64,000 bases of DNA from Suillus spraguei (GCA_016800925.1 JABCPU010000023.1:186001-250000), one strand, 5' to 3'. Numbered from the stretch's first letter, positions 43,818 through 56,478 are shown. Notes: generated by a model not told the origin, from the sequence alone. Numbers and translations: made by a program.

Positions 43818-45174
43818 TCATCTGCCACTGCGGCTTCTGTTCTCCTGATATCCTGTAGCAGATGCACGACCGTATGAGTCAGCGTTCTTAAACGCATGCA
43901 AACCGTGGTACGCACCAGACGAATTTGGATCTGCATATTGCGAGGCATAAGGTGCCTGCGGCTGCGTCGGGTATGTAGGATTAGGACCTTGGGGTTGCCT
44001 TGCGTAGTCCCGGGACTTAGAGTGAATAGACCGTGATGAGCGCGTAGACCCTGCACCTGGCGGTGGGACATGAGCCTCATATGGCGGAGGGTCCTGACTT
44101 GGCGGCGGTGCAGCGATGGCACGGTCATTATAATGAGATGGAGGAGAGTTTGAGTTTGAGGGTTGCTCAACCCCATTGATCAGGCGGCGCTTGGTACCAT
44201 CCGGGAATGAATAGGTAATGTGCTCGTTGCCCTAATGAATAATGAATGATTGTCAAGATAGCTGTAGACAAATAAACATCACTTACTTGTGAATCTCTAC
44301 AAACAGCTTTGGTGTGGGTAACACCGTTCACAGTAGAAGTTGTGTAACTCTCAGAAACCCATCTAGAGCCATTCGAGCTACCAGCGAGTGCCCCACGCGA
44401 AGAAGAGCTGAATACATTTGCATTTCCACCGGTGAGGAATCCAAACGGCGAACTCGTCATGTGAGACATGGACATTGGAGACATGAACCCTGGGCCAAAG
44501 AAACCATCATCCCGATGGCCGAATGGACCACCGAAGGGATCTCTCGAAAAGGCTTGATGGAGATCTCCAAAAATTCGATTGAAGAGTACAAAAGGGTCTG
44601 TGAAGTCATGGAACTGCGGATGACGTGAAGAAGGGAAGAATGGATCTGCTTGACGACTATGACCAAAAAATGGATGTCGGACAAAGGGGTCCTGAAAAAA
44701 TGGATCTTGAAAGGGATCTCTAGTAGGACCTTGCCAGTTGCCTTGAGTGTAACTTTGCTGGGCAGTTGGAGGAGGCCACACTCCGTACTGGTCATAGGCC
44801 TGAAAGATAATTAGAGTAAAATACAAAATGATACAACCAACACGAACCTTGCGGTTGTCTGGGTCGCTGAGGATTTCGTAAGCATTATTGACCTAAGATA
44901 CGTGATGAGTGCAATCTGCTTCGAAGAACGAGCACCTTGAAGATCATGTTACCTTACGGAACATCTCCTCTGATGCGGATTTCTGTGCTGGAGAAGCGCC
45001 TTGAGGTAAGCGGTCAGGATGAGTTTCTAAGGCTTTCTTCCTATAAGCCTTGCGAACTGTGGTCAGGGTTGTGAATTTGCAAGACTCGACCTATGATTGT
45101 GTGTTTGACTACATACTCTGGTCCGGAGTGGCATCTCTGCTCAAGCCAAGTGTTTCGTAAAGGTTGCTGGCCAT
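43818..45174 (-). CDS. DnaJ-domain (Hsp40) co-chaperone, DNAJB6-like layout
   Basis: J-domain protein that stimulates Hsp70. It starts MASNLYETLGLSRDATPDQ. The second exon gives RKAYRKKALETHPDRLPQGA with the essential HPD, further exons give EEMFRK and NNAYEILSDPDNRK, then YDQYGVWPP. A G/F-rich and DPF-repeat region follows (DPFQDPFFQDPFVRHPFFGH, DPFVLFNRIFGDLHQAFSRD, with GFMSPMSMSHM). The next segment, GSRWVSESYTTSTVNGVTHT and NEHITYSFPDGTKRRLINGV, resembles the C-terminal part of animal DNAJB2/B6 proteins. A P/S/Y-rich tail ends RSRSGR at TGA 43818-43820. Four to five introns of about 50-60 nt. It has no zinc finger, so it is a class B or atypical J protein. It is head to head with IPI3. 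Confidence 0.87.
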
Positions 45175-45447
45175 ATTGATGTTTGATCAAGAGTATCTAG
45201 AAGGTCAAGAGTGGTATAAATACAATAGTTGTATAGGCAGACTAGGCCCTATAGCAAGAAGTAGAGTATGTTGACGTTCAACAGCAGAACGGGCTCAGAG
45301 TCTATGACATTCTATTGCCTCCGGAGTCTCATGCACATGAGTAACCTCTTCCTGGACCAGATTTCTATACTCGGTCATAGGGGAAATTTAAATTCCCACG
45401 ACAGGCAGGTATCAAAACTTTCGATGACGCGCAGCCTGATCACTGAA

Positions 45448-47312
45448 ATGATTCTGCAAGAAGTTATCCTATGTGCTACTGCACCCCTGGCCTCTGGCTC
45501 TGGCTCTGGCGCAATAGTTCTCCATGATATCCAGACTGGCACGTCACTTGCATCCTTCAAGCAGTCTAGTTCTGCACCACACTGCACATCATTTGTCGAA
45601 ACACGCGATGGCCAGGGAGGGTTCATCCTCGTGGCACAACAAGATAAATCAATCCTGAATGTCTACAACTTTCAAAAGGTGGGCCTATGTTTCTGATGCA
45701 GCTTTCTCCTTTCTCAATATATTGTAGGACCAACTTGCTCTTAAAATAGTTCTCCCTGAAAGGCTTTCGTGCATTGCGTTGGATAATTCGGGAAGCTTCT
45801 GTGCAGGAGGGACAGCCCAAGGTCGAATATATTTGTGGGAGGCGCGTCAGGTAATATAATATATTAGGTGGACCCCGACTCAATTTTTGACAGTAGGTCG
45901 CGTCAGGCATCTTGTACAACTCTTGGGACGCCCACTATCGCCATGTCAATGTCCTCAAATTCACCCACGACGGTGCTGCCCTCATTTCAGGTAGTGATGA
46001 CTCTAGTGTTAATGTCTGGTCCGTGGCAAGGTCTGTTGCAAATTTTTTGCCGTTGTTGTCCTGTTGACGGCAATGTAGACTCGTCGACAATGACACACAA
46101 ATGAACTTCCGACCCCATATTGTATGTTATCAGACCACACCCTACCAGTAAAAGACATCGTTTGCGGCCTTGGCGCATTCCCTACTTGTCGCGTACTCAC
46201 CGCATCCCTCGATCATAGTGTAAAAGTGAGTCTGTCTTTCTAGCTGCGGGTACCTTTGGTTCACCTTCGATATGAAGCTCTGGGATATATCTTCTCAATC
46301 ATTGTTAACTACCTTCTACTTCCCCAAACCCATATCATCAGCAGTTTGGGATATCACCGAACGCTTATTCTTGGCTGCTTCGCCGGATGGCTCCATATAC
46401 CAAGTCAACCTTTTCCGCCAGCGAACTGAAAAACACGCCGGTCAGACGATCGAAGCCGTTGGAGGCGCGGGTGTCAGCGATGTCATCCGTGTCGCAGACG
46501 AGGACAGCAACAATCGAAAACGTCTCATAACAGTCGAGTATGCCTTTGTCGTCCATTTCCTAATACGTATGGCTAGCTGACGCGTCTCGAATACAGCCAA
46601 CCAATAACAGTTCTCACCATCTCCCTCACCAGCTCGCTTCTTCTTGTGGGCACTGCCACAGGGCTCATCCACATCTACGACATTGCCTCCCACCAGCTCC
46701 TTCGCACCATCTCGACCCACAAGGGCATGTCAATATCCCATCTTACGACTATGCTTAAGCCGCCTGACCTTGTCGGACACGTCAGTCTATCCCTCAACCT
46801 TGGAAGTTCCGCCGATGCGAAAGACATCATTCCTGTGCGCCCTATCGTGCCGTTCCACCGCATGAAAGATCCAAAGACAAGGGAGGCGCACGAGGTGGTG
46901 ATGATGCTTCCCGTGCAGGATGAGGTATATTTTTCTTCTGTTGAACTCTGCTTGTATTGATAATTCACCCCCTAAGACCCCTGGGGGTATACCAAGCGCT
47001 TATGACTATCCCGAAGCCGAGTTTCAACGGGACTATGCATTTTTCGTACAACCGAACGCGATTGGCACCTCGGAGGCATCGAGTGCACGCGTTGTCGAGC
47101 TTGAGGCTGAGGTAGAGAACTTGAAAGAACAACTTGGGAAAGCGAAAGGGATTAACGATGTGATGTGGGAGACAGTTGTGCAGAAGGTCATGACACAGGA
47201 AAAGCAGAAGACAGCTGTGGAAGGGCAGAATAATCTTGTACCAGGTGAAGGCGAGGATGATGAAGATCGTGTAGAGAGGCCGAGAAAGAAAGGTAAGATT
47301 AGAAGTAAATAA
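45448..47312 (+). CDS. IPI3: Pre-rRNA-processing protein Ipi3 (WDR18), Rix1 complex
   Basis: WD40 protein of the Rix1/Rixosome complex, which acts in ITS2 processing and late maturation of the 60S subunit in the nucleus. It starts MILQEVILCATAPL (45448; an in-frame ATG at 45424 gives MTRSLITEMILQ, and I prefer the start nearest the conserved EVILC). Repeats visible include GSGAIVLHDIQTGTSLASFK, SCIALDNSGSFCAGGTAQGR, then LKFTHDGAALISGSDDSSVN and RVLTASLDHSVKLWDI. Later repeats include FYFPKPISSAVWDITERLFL, ITVLTISLTSSLLLVGTATG and IHIYDIASHQLLRTI. The C-terminus has a coiled coil (VVELEAEVENLKEQLGKAKG) and a basic end, KKGKIRSK. At least six introns, all with consistent joins. The promoter region is shared with the DnaJ gene. 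Confidence 0.86.
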
Positions 47313-47668
47313 TTTTCTTACTCAACTCATTTTCTCCGGCTTGGAAATAATCAGTCAGTCTTCCGATGACGGTCATGGTATTACCGTGAGTTCTCACACT
47401 GACACAGATACCATCAAATATATTGGAAATTTCACTATTAGTCTCATTACTTACTCTAAACGGTATTCAGGTGAAATATGAGAGTCGGCGACAATGTATG
47501 GCCGGCATTTATATACGCCACACAAGTTACCATATCACGAAGACACGGGTATACCAACGGTACTAGGATTAGAACACGGATCTTGGAGTTCCGACAGATA
47601 ACCCGCAACCCGCTGTACTCATAAAATCTCTCTGTTCTCTCCTCGCCCTTCATCCTCTTCTACGGGTC

Positions 47669-49739
47669 ATGTTGACACCCAATGTTACTTGGCTGGACAT
47701 ATGTCTTGCTTCTATCGGAGCATATATGATCAAGCAGGTGTTGAACAACAATCCTGCACCATATCCCCCTGGCCCCCGTGGGTGGCCTCTCGTTGGGAAC
47801 ATCCGAGATATGCCTCAAATCAAGCCTTGGCTCACCTTTGCGGAGTGGGGAAGGAAGTATGGTGAGTATCTCCTATTATTCAAACATAATGTATTCCAAT
47901 TTTATGCCTTTTAGGTGCTATTTCGCATATTGAGGTCCTTGGCCAGCACATCATTGTGCTAAATTCAGTCAAGAGTGCGGTAGATATGTTGGACAAGAAA
48001 GGCACCGTGTACTCTGACCGTCCTGTTCTGCCCATGGCTAGCGAACTTGTTGGCTGGAAACACTCCTTGGGTCTTCTCCCGTATGGAGACCGCTTCCGCC
48101 AGTACCGCAAGAACATACACAAAATCATGGGTAATCGTTCCGCCTTGCAGGTCTACCACCCGGTTGAAGAAATTGAGACTCGCCGATTTCTGAAGCGTGT
48201 GTTTTTAAACCCCGAGCAACTGCAAGTTCATGTTCGACAGTATGTTGTATGAATTACCCTCCCATGGATATGACCTTGAATTTTTCTAGCACCGCTGGTA
48301 CTATCATTCTGGGAATCGCTTATGGTTACGAGGTGAAGGGGAACAACGATCCACTTATCAACCTTGCAGACCGTGCTATGGACCAATTTTCTCGGTCCAC
48401 TGCTCCCGGCGCCTTCATAGTTGACGTCGTGCCATTCTGTAAGACTATAAGACTCTGGTTTTTGCTTGTGTTTGGTCTGATTGTTTCCAGTGGCCAACGT
48501 CCCCGAGTGGTTTCCTGGTGCTGGATTCAAGCGCTCCGCCCGTGAATGGCGCCAGACCCTCGAAGAGATGGTTACCACACCTTACAAGTTTGTTCGGGAT
48601 CAGATGGTAAAAAAGATATATAGGTTTGCAATCATGAGTTGAACGTTTCACAGGCTGCTGGCATTGCCCGGACGTCTTTCACCTCGAATATTTTGGAAGG
48701 TCCTGCTTTGTCTGCTGAAGAAGATCACGTCCTGAAATGGTCTGCCTTATCCCTATACGCTGGTGGTGCCGATACGGTTAGCTCCTCCCTTCATATACCA
48801 TTTTTTGAAACTAACATTTATCTTTAGACAGTTGCTGCAGTCTACTCGTTTTTCCTTGCCATGACACTGTTCCCTGATGTGCAGAAGAGGGCCCAGGCTG
48901 AAATAGACGCTGTTGTTGGTCCTGATCGTCTTCCCTCCTTCGCGGACCGCGACTCCCTCCCTTATACTGAGGCGCTTGTGAAAGAAGTCTTTCGCTGGCA
49001 TGCTGTCGGCCCTACCGGTGTGTGGATCTTATTTGTCGCATTCTCAAATTGCCGAGCGGTATTGATCACTCGATGATAGCTATCCCCCATCGCGTCTCTG
49101 AGGACGATATCCATGACGGGTACTACATCCCAAAAGACTCCTTGGTTTTACTTAACATTTGGTTAGCACTTTTACATTTCCGTATTCGACATATCAACCA
49201 AATTGAATGATAGGTTCATGCTCAATGACCCGCAGACATACGCTAACCCCTCGCAATTCAATCCTGAACGCTTCTTGGACAATAATGGACATGACCCCGA
49301 ACCTGAACCTCGCACGATCTGCTTTGGTTTTGGTAGACGGTAAGCATGGTGTTGATTTTAAGTGTAATGATAACCATCTGTTCCACAGGATCTGCCCCGG
49401 TATGCCTAAATAATACTCAACTGTGTTACTGTGACAAACAGTATTTTGACATTGTTTGCTTTTATGGACAGGTCTCCACCTCGCTGATGCCTCCGTCTGG
49501 ATATCTGTCGCGATGTCACTCGCAGTATTTAATATCTCTAAGGTCGTCGAGAATGGTGTTGAGATCACCCCTGAAGTTGACCCTACATCGGGCACGATCA
49601 GGTATGTCGTGCATTCTATAGCGTTCGCGATGCTGGTTTTAATAAACGTACACCTAGCCATCCTACACCTTTCAAGTGCTCTGTCAAACCTCGTTCTGCA
49701 AAAGCCACTGCGCTCATTCAGCAGGATGTTCACTATTAA
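47669..49739 (+). CDS. Cytochrome P450 monooxygenase, tandem copy 1
   Basis: Microsomal P450 with an N-terminal membrane anchor (WLDICLASIGAYMIKQVL) followed by the PPGPRGWPLVGN hinge. Key elements: the C-helix region YGDRFRQYRKN; I-helix AGGADT with the acid-threonine pair; ExxR in EALVKEVFRW; the PERF-like NPERFLDNN; and the heme-binding FGFGRRICPG, split by an intron inside the second R codon and by another just after the G. It ends HPTPFKCSVKPRSAKATALI..QDVHY at TAA 49737-49739. About eleven introns join in frame, so the gene looks intact. It resembles enzymes annotated as O-methylsterigmatocystin oxidoreductase-like in mushrooms; the substrate is unknown. Most similar to copy 2. Confidence 0.85.
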
Positions 49740-50425
49740 AGGTACGAAGATGATTCTCATCATCTAAATATGTCATGCATCCATCCCAATATTGTACATA
49801 CTTTGTTTCATCTTGGTTTAATTTTATCAATGTTTCTTGGCACGGTCTACATTATACACGGTGGTCTGAGACCTGGAGACCCCAGGAGAATTTTTTGGCG
49901 CGTAATCACGCTGTTAGGTGATTAGCAGGCAAACTTATGGTCGAAAGCTGACTAGGTTGGCTATTTCTGCCAGAGATGATATATATCCCAGGCAGCGATC
50001 AGCTCTCAAACCGGATGACCACTGCCAGAGCTCTGAGGCAACTTGCGATGTAGACCCACTGAGGGAGTGGATGTAGTATGGATGACATATGCTATTGATT
50101 TGATTGCATGTACTGCGTGGTATACTATTACAATGAAACTCGATGGTAACATATGGATAGCAGGGCGGGCAAAATAGGGATGAGGCGGTAGTTATTGATT
50201 ATGATGCCGCTGGCATCAAATGCACTGATCATTGAGGTTTCAAGATGACTCCTATGGGACGCAGGAATCAGGATGCATGAAATCGAAGCAGGTCACGAAG
50301 TTATGAAGGTACAGTAGACTTGCTCATAATGCATTTGTCCCACGCTGCATGGTGGGCCACAATGCTGATCATCACGTAAGGGTGGAAGGATTCTGACTAT
50401 AGTGGCTTTATAATATGCAATCATC
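49740..50425. other. Intergenic region between P450 copy 1 and the NOP8-like gene
   Basis: No gene seen. The word ACAGTAGACTTGCTCATAAT at about 50312-50331 resembles one end of the palindromic TA-flanked insertion at 9694-9736. The stretch 50256-50306 is repeated, with changes, at 56584-56633 downstream of P450 copy 2, showing that 3' flanking DNA was copied with the P450 gene. Confidence 0.45.
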
Positions 50426-52311
50426 ATGTCCACCGAAACCATAACAAAACGCCTGCACATATCTGGTCTCACAACACCTGCCATCACACCGGCTGACCTT
50501 GCGAAGCGACTCGGTGCCTTTGGCAGGGTAATCTCGCTCGATGGCTTCGGGAAACTCGATGCACTAGGCCAACCGAGGCCTTTTGGCTACGCGACGATTG
50601 AAGGTCGCAGAACGGACTTGGCGAGGTGTAAGTTTTCTTTCTTTTTGCCAAATTCATGGCTGAAATTGACTAGGCGTAAACGTACTCAGTGGAACAGTGT
50701 GGAAAGGTGCCAAGCTCCGTATTGGAGATGCAAAGCCTGATTTTCGTGAACGGTGCGTTTTCACCCCAATTCACTCATTCACTTCCCATTGACCCCCAAA
50801 ACGATAGACTCGCATCCATTCCCTCTCTACCACCCAAAAAACGGCGTGCCAATTCCAAGGTAGGTGTCTATGCGCCTGATATGTCACTGGTCACGCCCGA
50901 GACAGCACGTACCCGGGGGGGATGGAGAGTGACTGAGATGGGACGTGTGGTGAGAATCATGCGGATGAGACCAGAGAAAGCCTTGGAGCCGCCCCGGGTA
51001 CTTACCAATGCAGGGAACAAGAAGTACGACAAGGATGGGAAGCCTGTAACGGGGAAACGCAAAAAACGCGTCAAACTTCCTCCCACACGCGCACGCCGCC
51101 GGACGATCGATCCGACGCGCTGGGACTCAACACATCTGAAAGGTATCTGGCTGGATGCTGAGGTAGCGAGCGCGGTGGATCTTGCAGAACACGCTAGTGG
51201 GCCTGTAATCCCGAGAAAAAGACGCGCTGAGACGGCCGAGAACAGTGACAATGAACAAGATACTGAAAGTGCACCTAGTCATGATGATGATGATGCTGAT
51301 GATGATGACCACGAGTCTTTATCACCGCCGGTCCCAAGTTCTACTGCCTTTGCCCTCCCATCACCAGAGCCGTCACCCTCTCCCACCACTCGTTCGCCCG
51401 TAACTGAAGCTGTGGCAATCCCTTCCCTCACGCAAGAAAAGCTTACCTCTCTCGCATTTGTTCGCTCCCTTTTTGGGGACGGGGACGAAGGATGGGGTGG
51501 ACAGGAGAGCTTGTCTGATATTGAAGACGCACGTCTTGAGGGTAAAGGTAAAGCGAGGGAGCCTCAGACCGGGACACGGATGGACGTGGATGGGGGTGGT
51601 GTTGGGATTGAGGAAGTTCCGCAGGCAAAATATAGGGACATAGAAATGGGATCAGATACAGCGGTGTCTCCGCCCAACTCACAATCTCGCCCTACGTCCA
51701 CGTCAAAACCGTCCACTCAGAGTGAGAAGCAAACAAAACTGAAGGATCTGTTTGCACCGAGGGAGGAGGAAGGTGTGTTTTTGTTTCATTGTATACGTCT
51801 CGTTTTATTGCCACACTTGTTTCTGTGCTTCCTCTTCTGATACTTCCGTTTTTATTCCCGTCGACTTGAGCTTCACTGACTACGACCTGCTGCAGCTGGA
51901 TTCTCATTACTCGGTCATCTCGACCTGGATTTTGAGGAGGAAGATGTGCTCGGGATCTCAGATATTTCCTACCCTACCCAACCACATCACGCGTTACTTC
52001 CTCACGTAGTCTCCGTTCCCCATGAGCAGCCACAATCGTACCCGACGCTGGACTCAAATTTCCCCTTCTTTTTCCCTCTCCCGCCGACCCTCCATTCGCG
52101 TTCCTCCAATATAAGGGGTACGCCTCAAGATATATTTTCCCTTTTCCCTCACGGGGGCAAAGATAAAGACAAAAACGGGGAGCCCTTCTCCCGCACCCAG
52201 ACTACCTCTGAAATCCACTCCCAGTGGGAGACTCAAAAAGGTGCGCTGACGAGGGAGTGGAAGGCTCGGTGGAGAGAGGCTTCGAAGGGGAAGAGAGGAA
52301 GGGACGAGTAA
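50426..52311 (+). CDS. NOP8: Nucleolar RRM protein, NOP8/NOL8-like
   Basis: Predicted 60S ribosome biogenesis factor. It starts MSTETITKRLHISGLTTPAI, and an N-terminal RRM follows (RLHISGLTT as RNP2-like; GYATIEG as RNP1-like; then, after an intron, VNVLSGTVWKGAKLRIGDAK). Basic stretches follow (GKRKKRVKLPPTRARRRTID, PTRWDSTHLKGIWL), then a D/E-rich and S/P-rich middle. The typical end is KLKDLFAPREEE, joined by an intron to a GFSLLGHLDLDFEEED stretch and the C-terminal EIHSQWETQKGALTREWKAR with WREASKGKRGRDE. Introns near 50628-50673, 50743-50805 and 51772-51900. The symbol is assigned by domain layout, since primary sequence outside the RRM is poorly conserved in this family. Confidence 0.75.
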
Positions 52312-52496
52312 ATGTGTTCGACTCAGACTTTAGAGTTGAAAGGTTCTCACTCTAAGAGTATCCCCCTGGATTCCGACATCACAAAATAGTGCACCGTACC
52401 TTTCTTCATCTCACATACTGACAACTGGCCGCGAGAATAATTGATATACTGTGCTTGCCAAGACAGTGTACCCTATTAGTATTCGCAGCCAATTTA

Positions 52497-52987
52497 AGGT
52501 AGACTTCATGCGAATCCATCAAATGTCACGTGATAAATCGTTACAATTTCATGACAGAACACCAAAAAATCAATTTCTATTCGAAGACGGAACATCAAGT
52601 CAATATGTTAACGCTAAAATATGTAGAATACTGCCTCGCATAATTAAGCATTGTAAAAAATGCATAAATCAAAGAGTTGAGTTTGGAATTGAGTTTTTGT
52701 TGTTAAGTGTCTGGGTGCCGTTAGTAGGTGAGGTCCGAATTTGCAGTAGCAGTCTGAGTAATGCCGACTCCACTTCTACTAATGCTAATACTACATTTCA
52801 CACAGTATATTCTAACTTCGTCAGTAGTTGCACATAATAACATTTTTTGCTCGAAGCCTTTGCATGCCTTTGAAGGCATTTGTTTGGTCTCTCGGCAACT
52901 CGGCACGACCTTATCCTGGGATAAGTTCGAAGTGTCACAGGCAGTCACAATCACATGACATTTGATGGATTCGCATGAAGTCTACCT
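52497..52987. mobile_element. MITE with ~37-bp terminal inverted repeats and TA target duplication
   Basis: The left end AGGTAGACTTCATGCGAATC continues to about 52533 and is matched in reverse complement by 52950-52987 (GATTCGCATGAAGTCTACCT), with one or two differences. TA flanks both ends (52495-52496 and 52988-52989). The total is about 491 bp, and the internal 128-codon frame has no recognisable domain, so it is non-autonomous. TA duplication and short inverted termini fit the Tc1/mariner class. Confidence 0.7.
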
Positions 52988-53099
52988 TACCTTCTCTGAG
53001 AATGTATGGTCAAAATATAATCCATACGTCCATGCATGTACGATAGATCAGCCACGCCAATTCTTAATGCATACATTGGGCCAACGACAAGAATGTTCG

Positions 53100-53800
53100 C
53101 ACTGTCCTATGTCTCATTTGTCTCTGCAAATAAACACAGCATGTCTCTTCGCGTTCTCACTCTCGACAGAGCTGTGTACAATTGACCGTGAGTAAAAGGA
53201 TCCGTTCTAAGGTCGAGTACGGTGCGCGCCAGCGTTAACCCTTGACACCCGTTAAATGTGGTTGCATACACAGGTCGCAATGGATACTATCTTCGATTTA
53301 CCGTCCACGATGAACGATTTGGATGGAACGTAAAGTTAATGCGGGGAATGCAGTGGCTCTCGAATGTATTGATGGGCTGGACTTCAATAAACTGACGATG
53401 TAGAGCCATAGTATGCGTGCGCGCGCATTTCTAACCAATCCTTTTTCTGAAATTTCGTTGGATGGCGTACACGCAGTTGTTTCAGATCCAGGTGATGGGG
53501 AGGCCCTCCAGGATGAGTTAGCATTGCAAGGTAGTCGGGTATGTGTTCTGGCGCGTTCAATGGAGCGTGTTCGGCTTCCTTCAAATTGTCCGAACTAAAG
53601 TAGGAATCTATTTTATGTTAGAGTGTGTGCTTCATATTTGTGAAACAACTTACGACAATCGCCTGATAATTTGTCTAGAATTGTGTCATTGAATTCGTCA
53701 ACGTGGATATTGAGAAGGGAAAGGAATGAGCGATGGTATCAGCGTCTTCAACGACGTCTTGTGGAAAAAGGAAGTTAATGGTGTCCGCGTAACTGAACTG
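53100..53800 (-). pseudogene. Second decayed Helitron-type helicase fragment
   Basis: On the minus strand the same pieces as at 8352-9205 appear in the same order: INFLFPQDVVEDAD, then EAEHAPLNAPEHIPDYLAML followed by HLDLKQLRVRHP, then TFNGCQGLTLARTVLDLRTD and HGQLYTALSRVRTRRDM with CLFAETNET. It starts within about 110 bp of the right end of the MITE. It is broken by frame changes and inactive. Similarity to the first copy is high enough to suggest that both came from one truncated family member. Confidence 0.65.
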
Positions 53801-53874
53801 ACAGCAAGATTGTATATCGTGTAACCCGTGTCTACTTATGCATGCACGGACCTTTGAAGCCGTGCCGGACTATG

Positions 53875-53995
53875 CTCCGGCACCTGTGACTTCCTGTGAC
53901 ACAGAATGATACCAACAAACATTGATCGGACTTCAAAATACGTCGCGGCAAATCGGCAAATCGAACTGTAATCTATCATCCATGCGGAGCAGATC
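53875..53995 (-). repeat. Dispersed repeat, copy 3 of 3
   Basis: Minus strand has GGATGATAGATTACAGTTCG, TTGCCGATTTGCCGCGACG, ATTTTGAAGTCCGATCAATG and TGTGTCACAGGAAGTCACAG. It is the fullest of the three copies (others at 33060-33190 and 36345-36445). Confidence 0.5.
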
Positions 53996-54420
53996 TCCAC
54001 CCGATCAAAAGTTGAAGAAGACACCGGACAAAGTTATTTGGCGATTGATAATGATGACGCGGTCATTTGTGATCGGCTTTTATTGCAAAGGGAATTCGAC
54101 AATGGTGCGGCCAGCAAGTGGGTCTTCCGATGGTCGTGGTATTGCCGTGAGTTTTCATACAGATGCATCGGATATAACTAAGTTTTTACTTCCTCTAAAA
54201 GGTATTCAGGTAAAATATGACAATATATGTCCGAAGTACTTGAACACCAAACAAGTTATCATATCACGAAGACACAGGTAGACCAGCGGTACCAGGATTA
54301 TTAATAGAACATGAATCTTGGAGCTTGGAGTTCCGACCCACGTCCGCGACCCGCACAGGTTACCTGTACTCGTAAAATCTTTCTGTTCTCCTTTACTTGC
54401 TCATTCTCTTCCACTGGGTC

Positions 54421-56478
54421 ATGTTGACACCCAACGTCGCTTGGCTGGACCTATGTCTTGCTGCTATTGGAGTATATCTGATCAAGAAAGTGTTGAACAA
54501 GAATCCTGCACCATATCCCCCTGGCCCTCGTGGGTGGCCTTTTGTTGGGAACATCCGAGATATGCCTCAAATCAAGCCTTGGCTCACCTTTGCGGAGTGG
54601 GGCAAGGAGTATGGTGAGTATTTCCTGTTGCTCCAAAATAATACATTCTAATTCTGTGCCTGCTAGGTGCTATTTCGCATATTGAGATCCTCGGCCAGCA
54701 CTTCATTGTGCTAAATTCAGTCAAGAGTGCGGTAGATATGTTGGACAAGAAAAGTACTGTGTACTCTGACCGTCCTGCTCTGCCTATGGCTAGCGATCTT
54801 GTTGGCTGGAAACACTCCTTGGGTCTTCTCCCGTATGGAGATCGTTTCCGTCAGTACCGCAAGAACATACACCAAATAATAGGTAGTCGTACCGCCTTGC
54901 AGGTCTACCACCCGATTGAAGAAATCGAGACTCGCCGATTTCTGAAGCGTGTGTTTTTAAACCCCGAGCAACTGCAAGCCCATGTTCGACAGTATGTTGT
55001 ATGAATTACCCTTGCATGAATAGAACCTTGAATTTTTCTAGCACCGCTGGTACTATCATTCTGGCAATCTCTTATGGTTACCAGGTGAAGGAGAACAACG
55101 ATCCACTTATCAACATTGCAGACCGCGTTATGGACCAATTCTCGCGGTCCACTGCTCCCGGCGCCTTCATAGCTGACGTCGTGCCATTCTGTAAGACAAT
55201 GAGACTCTGGCTTTTGCTCGTGATTGATCTGATTACTTCCAGTGGCCAACGTCCCCGAGTGGTTTCCTGGTGGTGGATTCAAGCGCTGGGCCCGTGAATG
55301 GGGCCAAGCCCTCGAAGAGATGGTTACCACGCCTTACAAGTTTGTTCAGGATCAGATGGTAAAAAACATCTATGGGTTTGCGATCATGAGTTGAACGTTT
55401 CACAGGCTGCTGGCATTGCCCGGACGTCTTTCACCTCGAATCTTTTGGAAGGTGCTACTTTGTCTGCTGAAGAGGATCACGTCGTGAAATGGTCTGCCGT
55501 ATCCCTATACGCTGGTGGTGCCGACACAGTTGGATTCTCCCTTCATATGCTATGTTTTGAAACTAACTCCTTTCTCCAGACAGTTGCTGCAATCTACTCG
55601 TTTTTCCTTGTCGCGGCACTGTTCCCTGATGTGCAGAAGAAGGCCCAGGCTGAAATAGACGCTGTTGTTGGTCCTGACCGTCTTCCCTCCTTCGCGGATC
55701 GCGACTCCCTCCCTTATACTGAGGCGCTTGTGAAAGAAGTCTTTCGCTGGCATGCTGTCACCCCTACCGGTATGTGGATCTTATTTATCGCATTCTTGAA
55801 TTGCCGAGCGATATCGATCACTCGATGACAGCTATCCCCCATCGTGTCACTGAGGACGATATACATGACGGGTACTATATCCCAAAAGGCTCCTTGGTTT
55901 TACCTAACCTTTGGTTAGCACTTCTATATTTCCGTATTCGACATATCAACCAAATTGAATGATAGGTTCATGCTCAATGACCCGCAGACATACGCTAACC
56001 CCTCGCAATTCAATCCTGAACGCTTTTTGGACAATAATGGACATGATCCCGAACCTGAACCTCGCACGATCTGCTTTGGTTTTGGTCGACGGTAAGCATG
56101 GTGTTGATTTTTGAGTACAATGGTAACCATCTGCTCCACAGGATCTGCCCTGGTATGCCTAAATGATACTCAACTGTGACAAACAGTATTTTGACATTGT
56201 TTACTTTTATGGACAGGTCTCCACCTCGCTGATGCCTCCGTCTGGATATCTGTCGTGATGTCACTCGCAGTGTTTAATATCTCCAAGGTTATCGAGAATG
56301 GTGTTGAGATCACCCCTGAAATGGACCCTACAACAGGCACGATCAGGTATGTCCCCATAACGTTTGCCATGCTGGTTTTAATAGACGTACTACCAGCCAC
56401 CCCAAACCATTCAAGTGCTCTATTAAGCCTCGCTCTGCAAAAGCCGTCACACTCATTCAGCAAGATGTTGACTATTAA
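54421..56478 (+). CDS. Cytochrome P450 monooxygenase, tandem copy 2
   Basis: Close paralogue of copy 1 with the same exon plan. It starts MLTPNVAWLDLCLAAIGVYL (ATG at 54421-54423), then PYPPGPRGWPFVGNIRDMPQ. Catalytic landmarks are intact: YGDRFRQYRKNIHQI, AGGADT, EALVKEVFRW, NPERFLDNNG and FGFGRRICPG across two introns. It ends [22 protein letters not shown] at TAA 56476-56478. Its promoter repeats that of copy 1 (both share a 'TTCCGATG..GGTATT.CCGTGAGTT' block and 'ATATCACGAAGACAC' about 130-150 bp before the start), so the unit duplicated with regulatory DNA. Substrate unknown. Confidence 0.84.

Noticed and set aside
45268..45447. Extension of IPI3 to the first in-frame start codon at 45268
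   Set aside because: The added residues do not resemble the family N-terminus, which begins just before EVILC, and the stretch lies in the shared promoter with the DnaJ gene.
52451..52837. 128-codon plus-strand frame
   Set aside because: Lies almost wholly inside the MITE and begins at its left terminus; no transposase motifs or splice signals.
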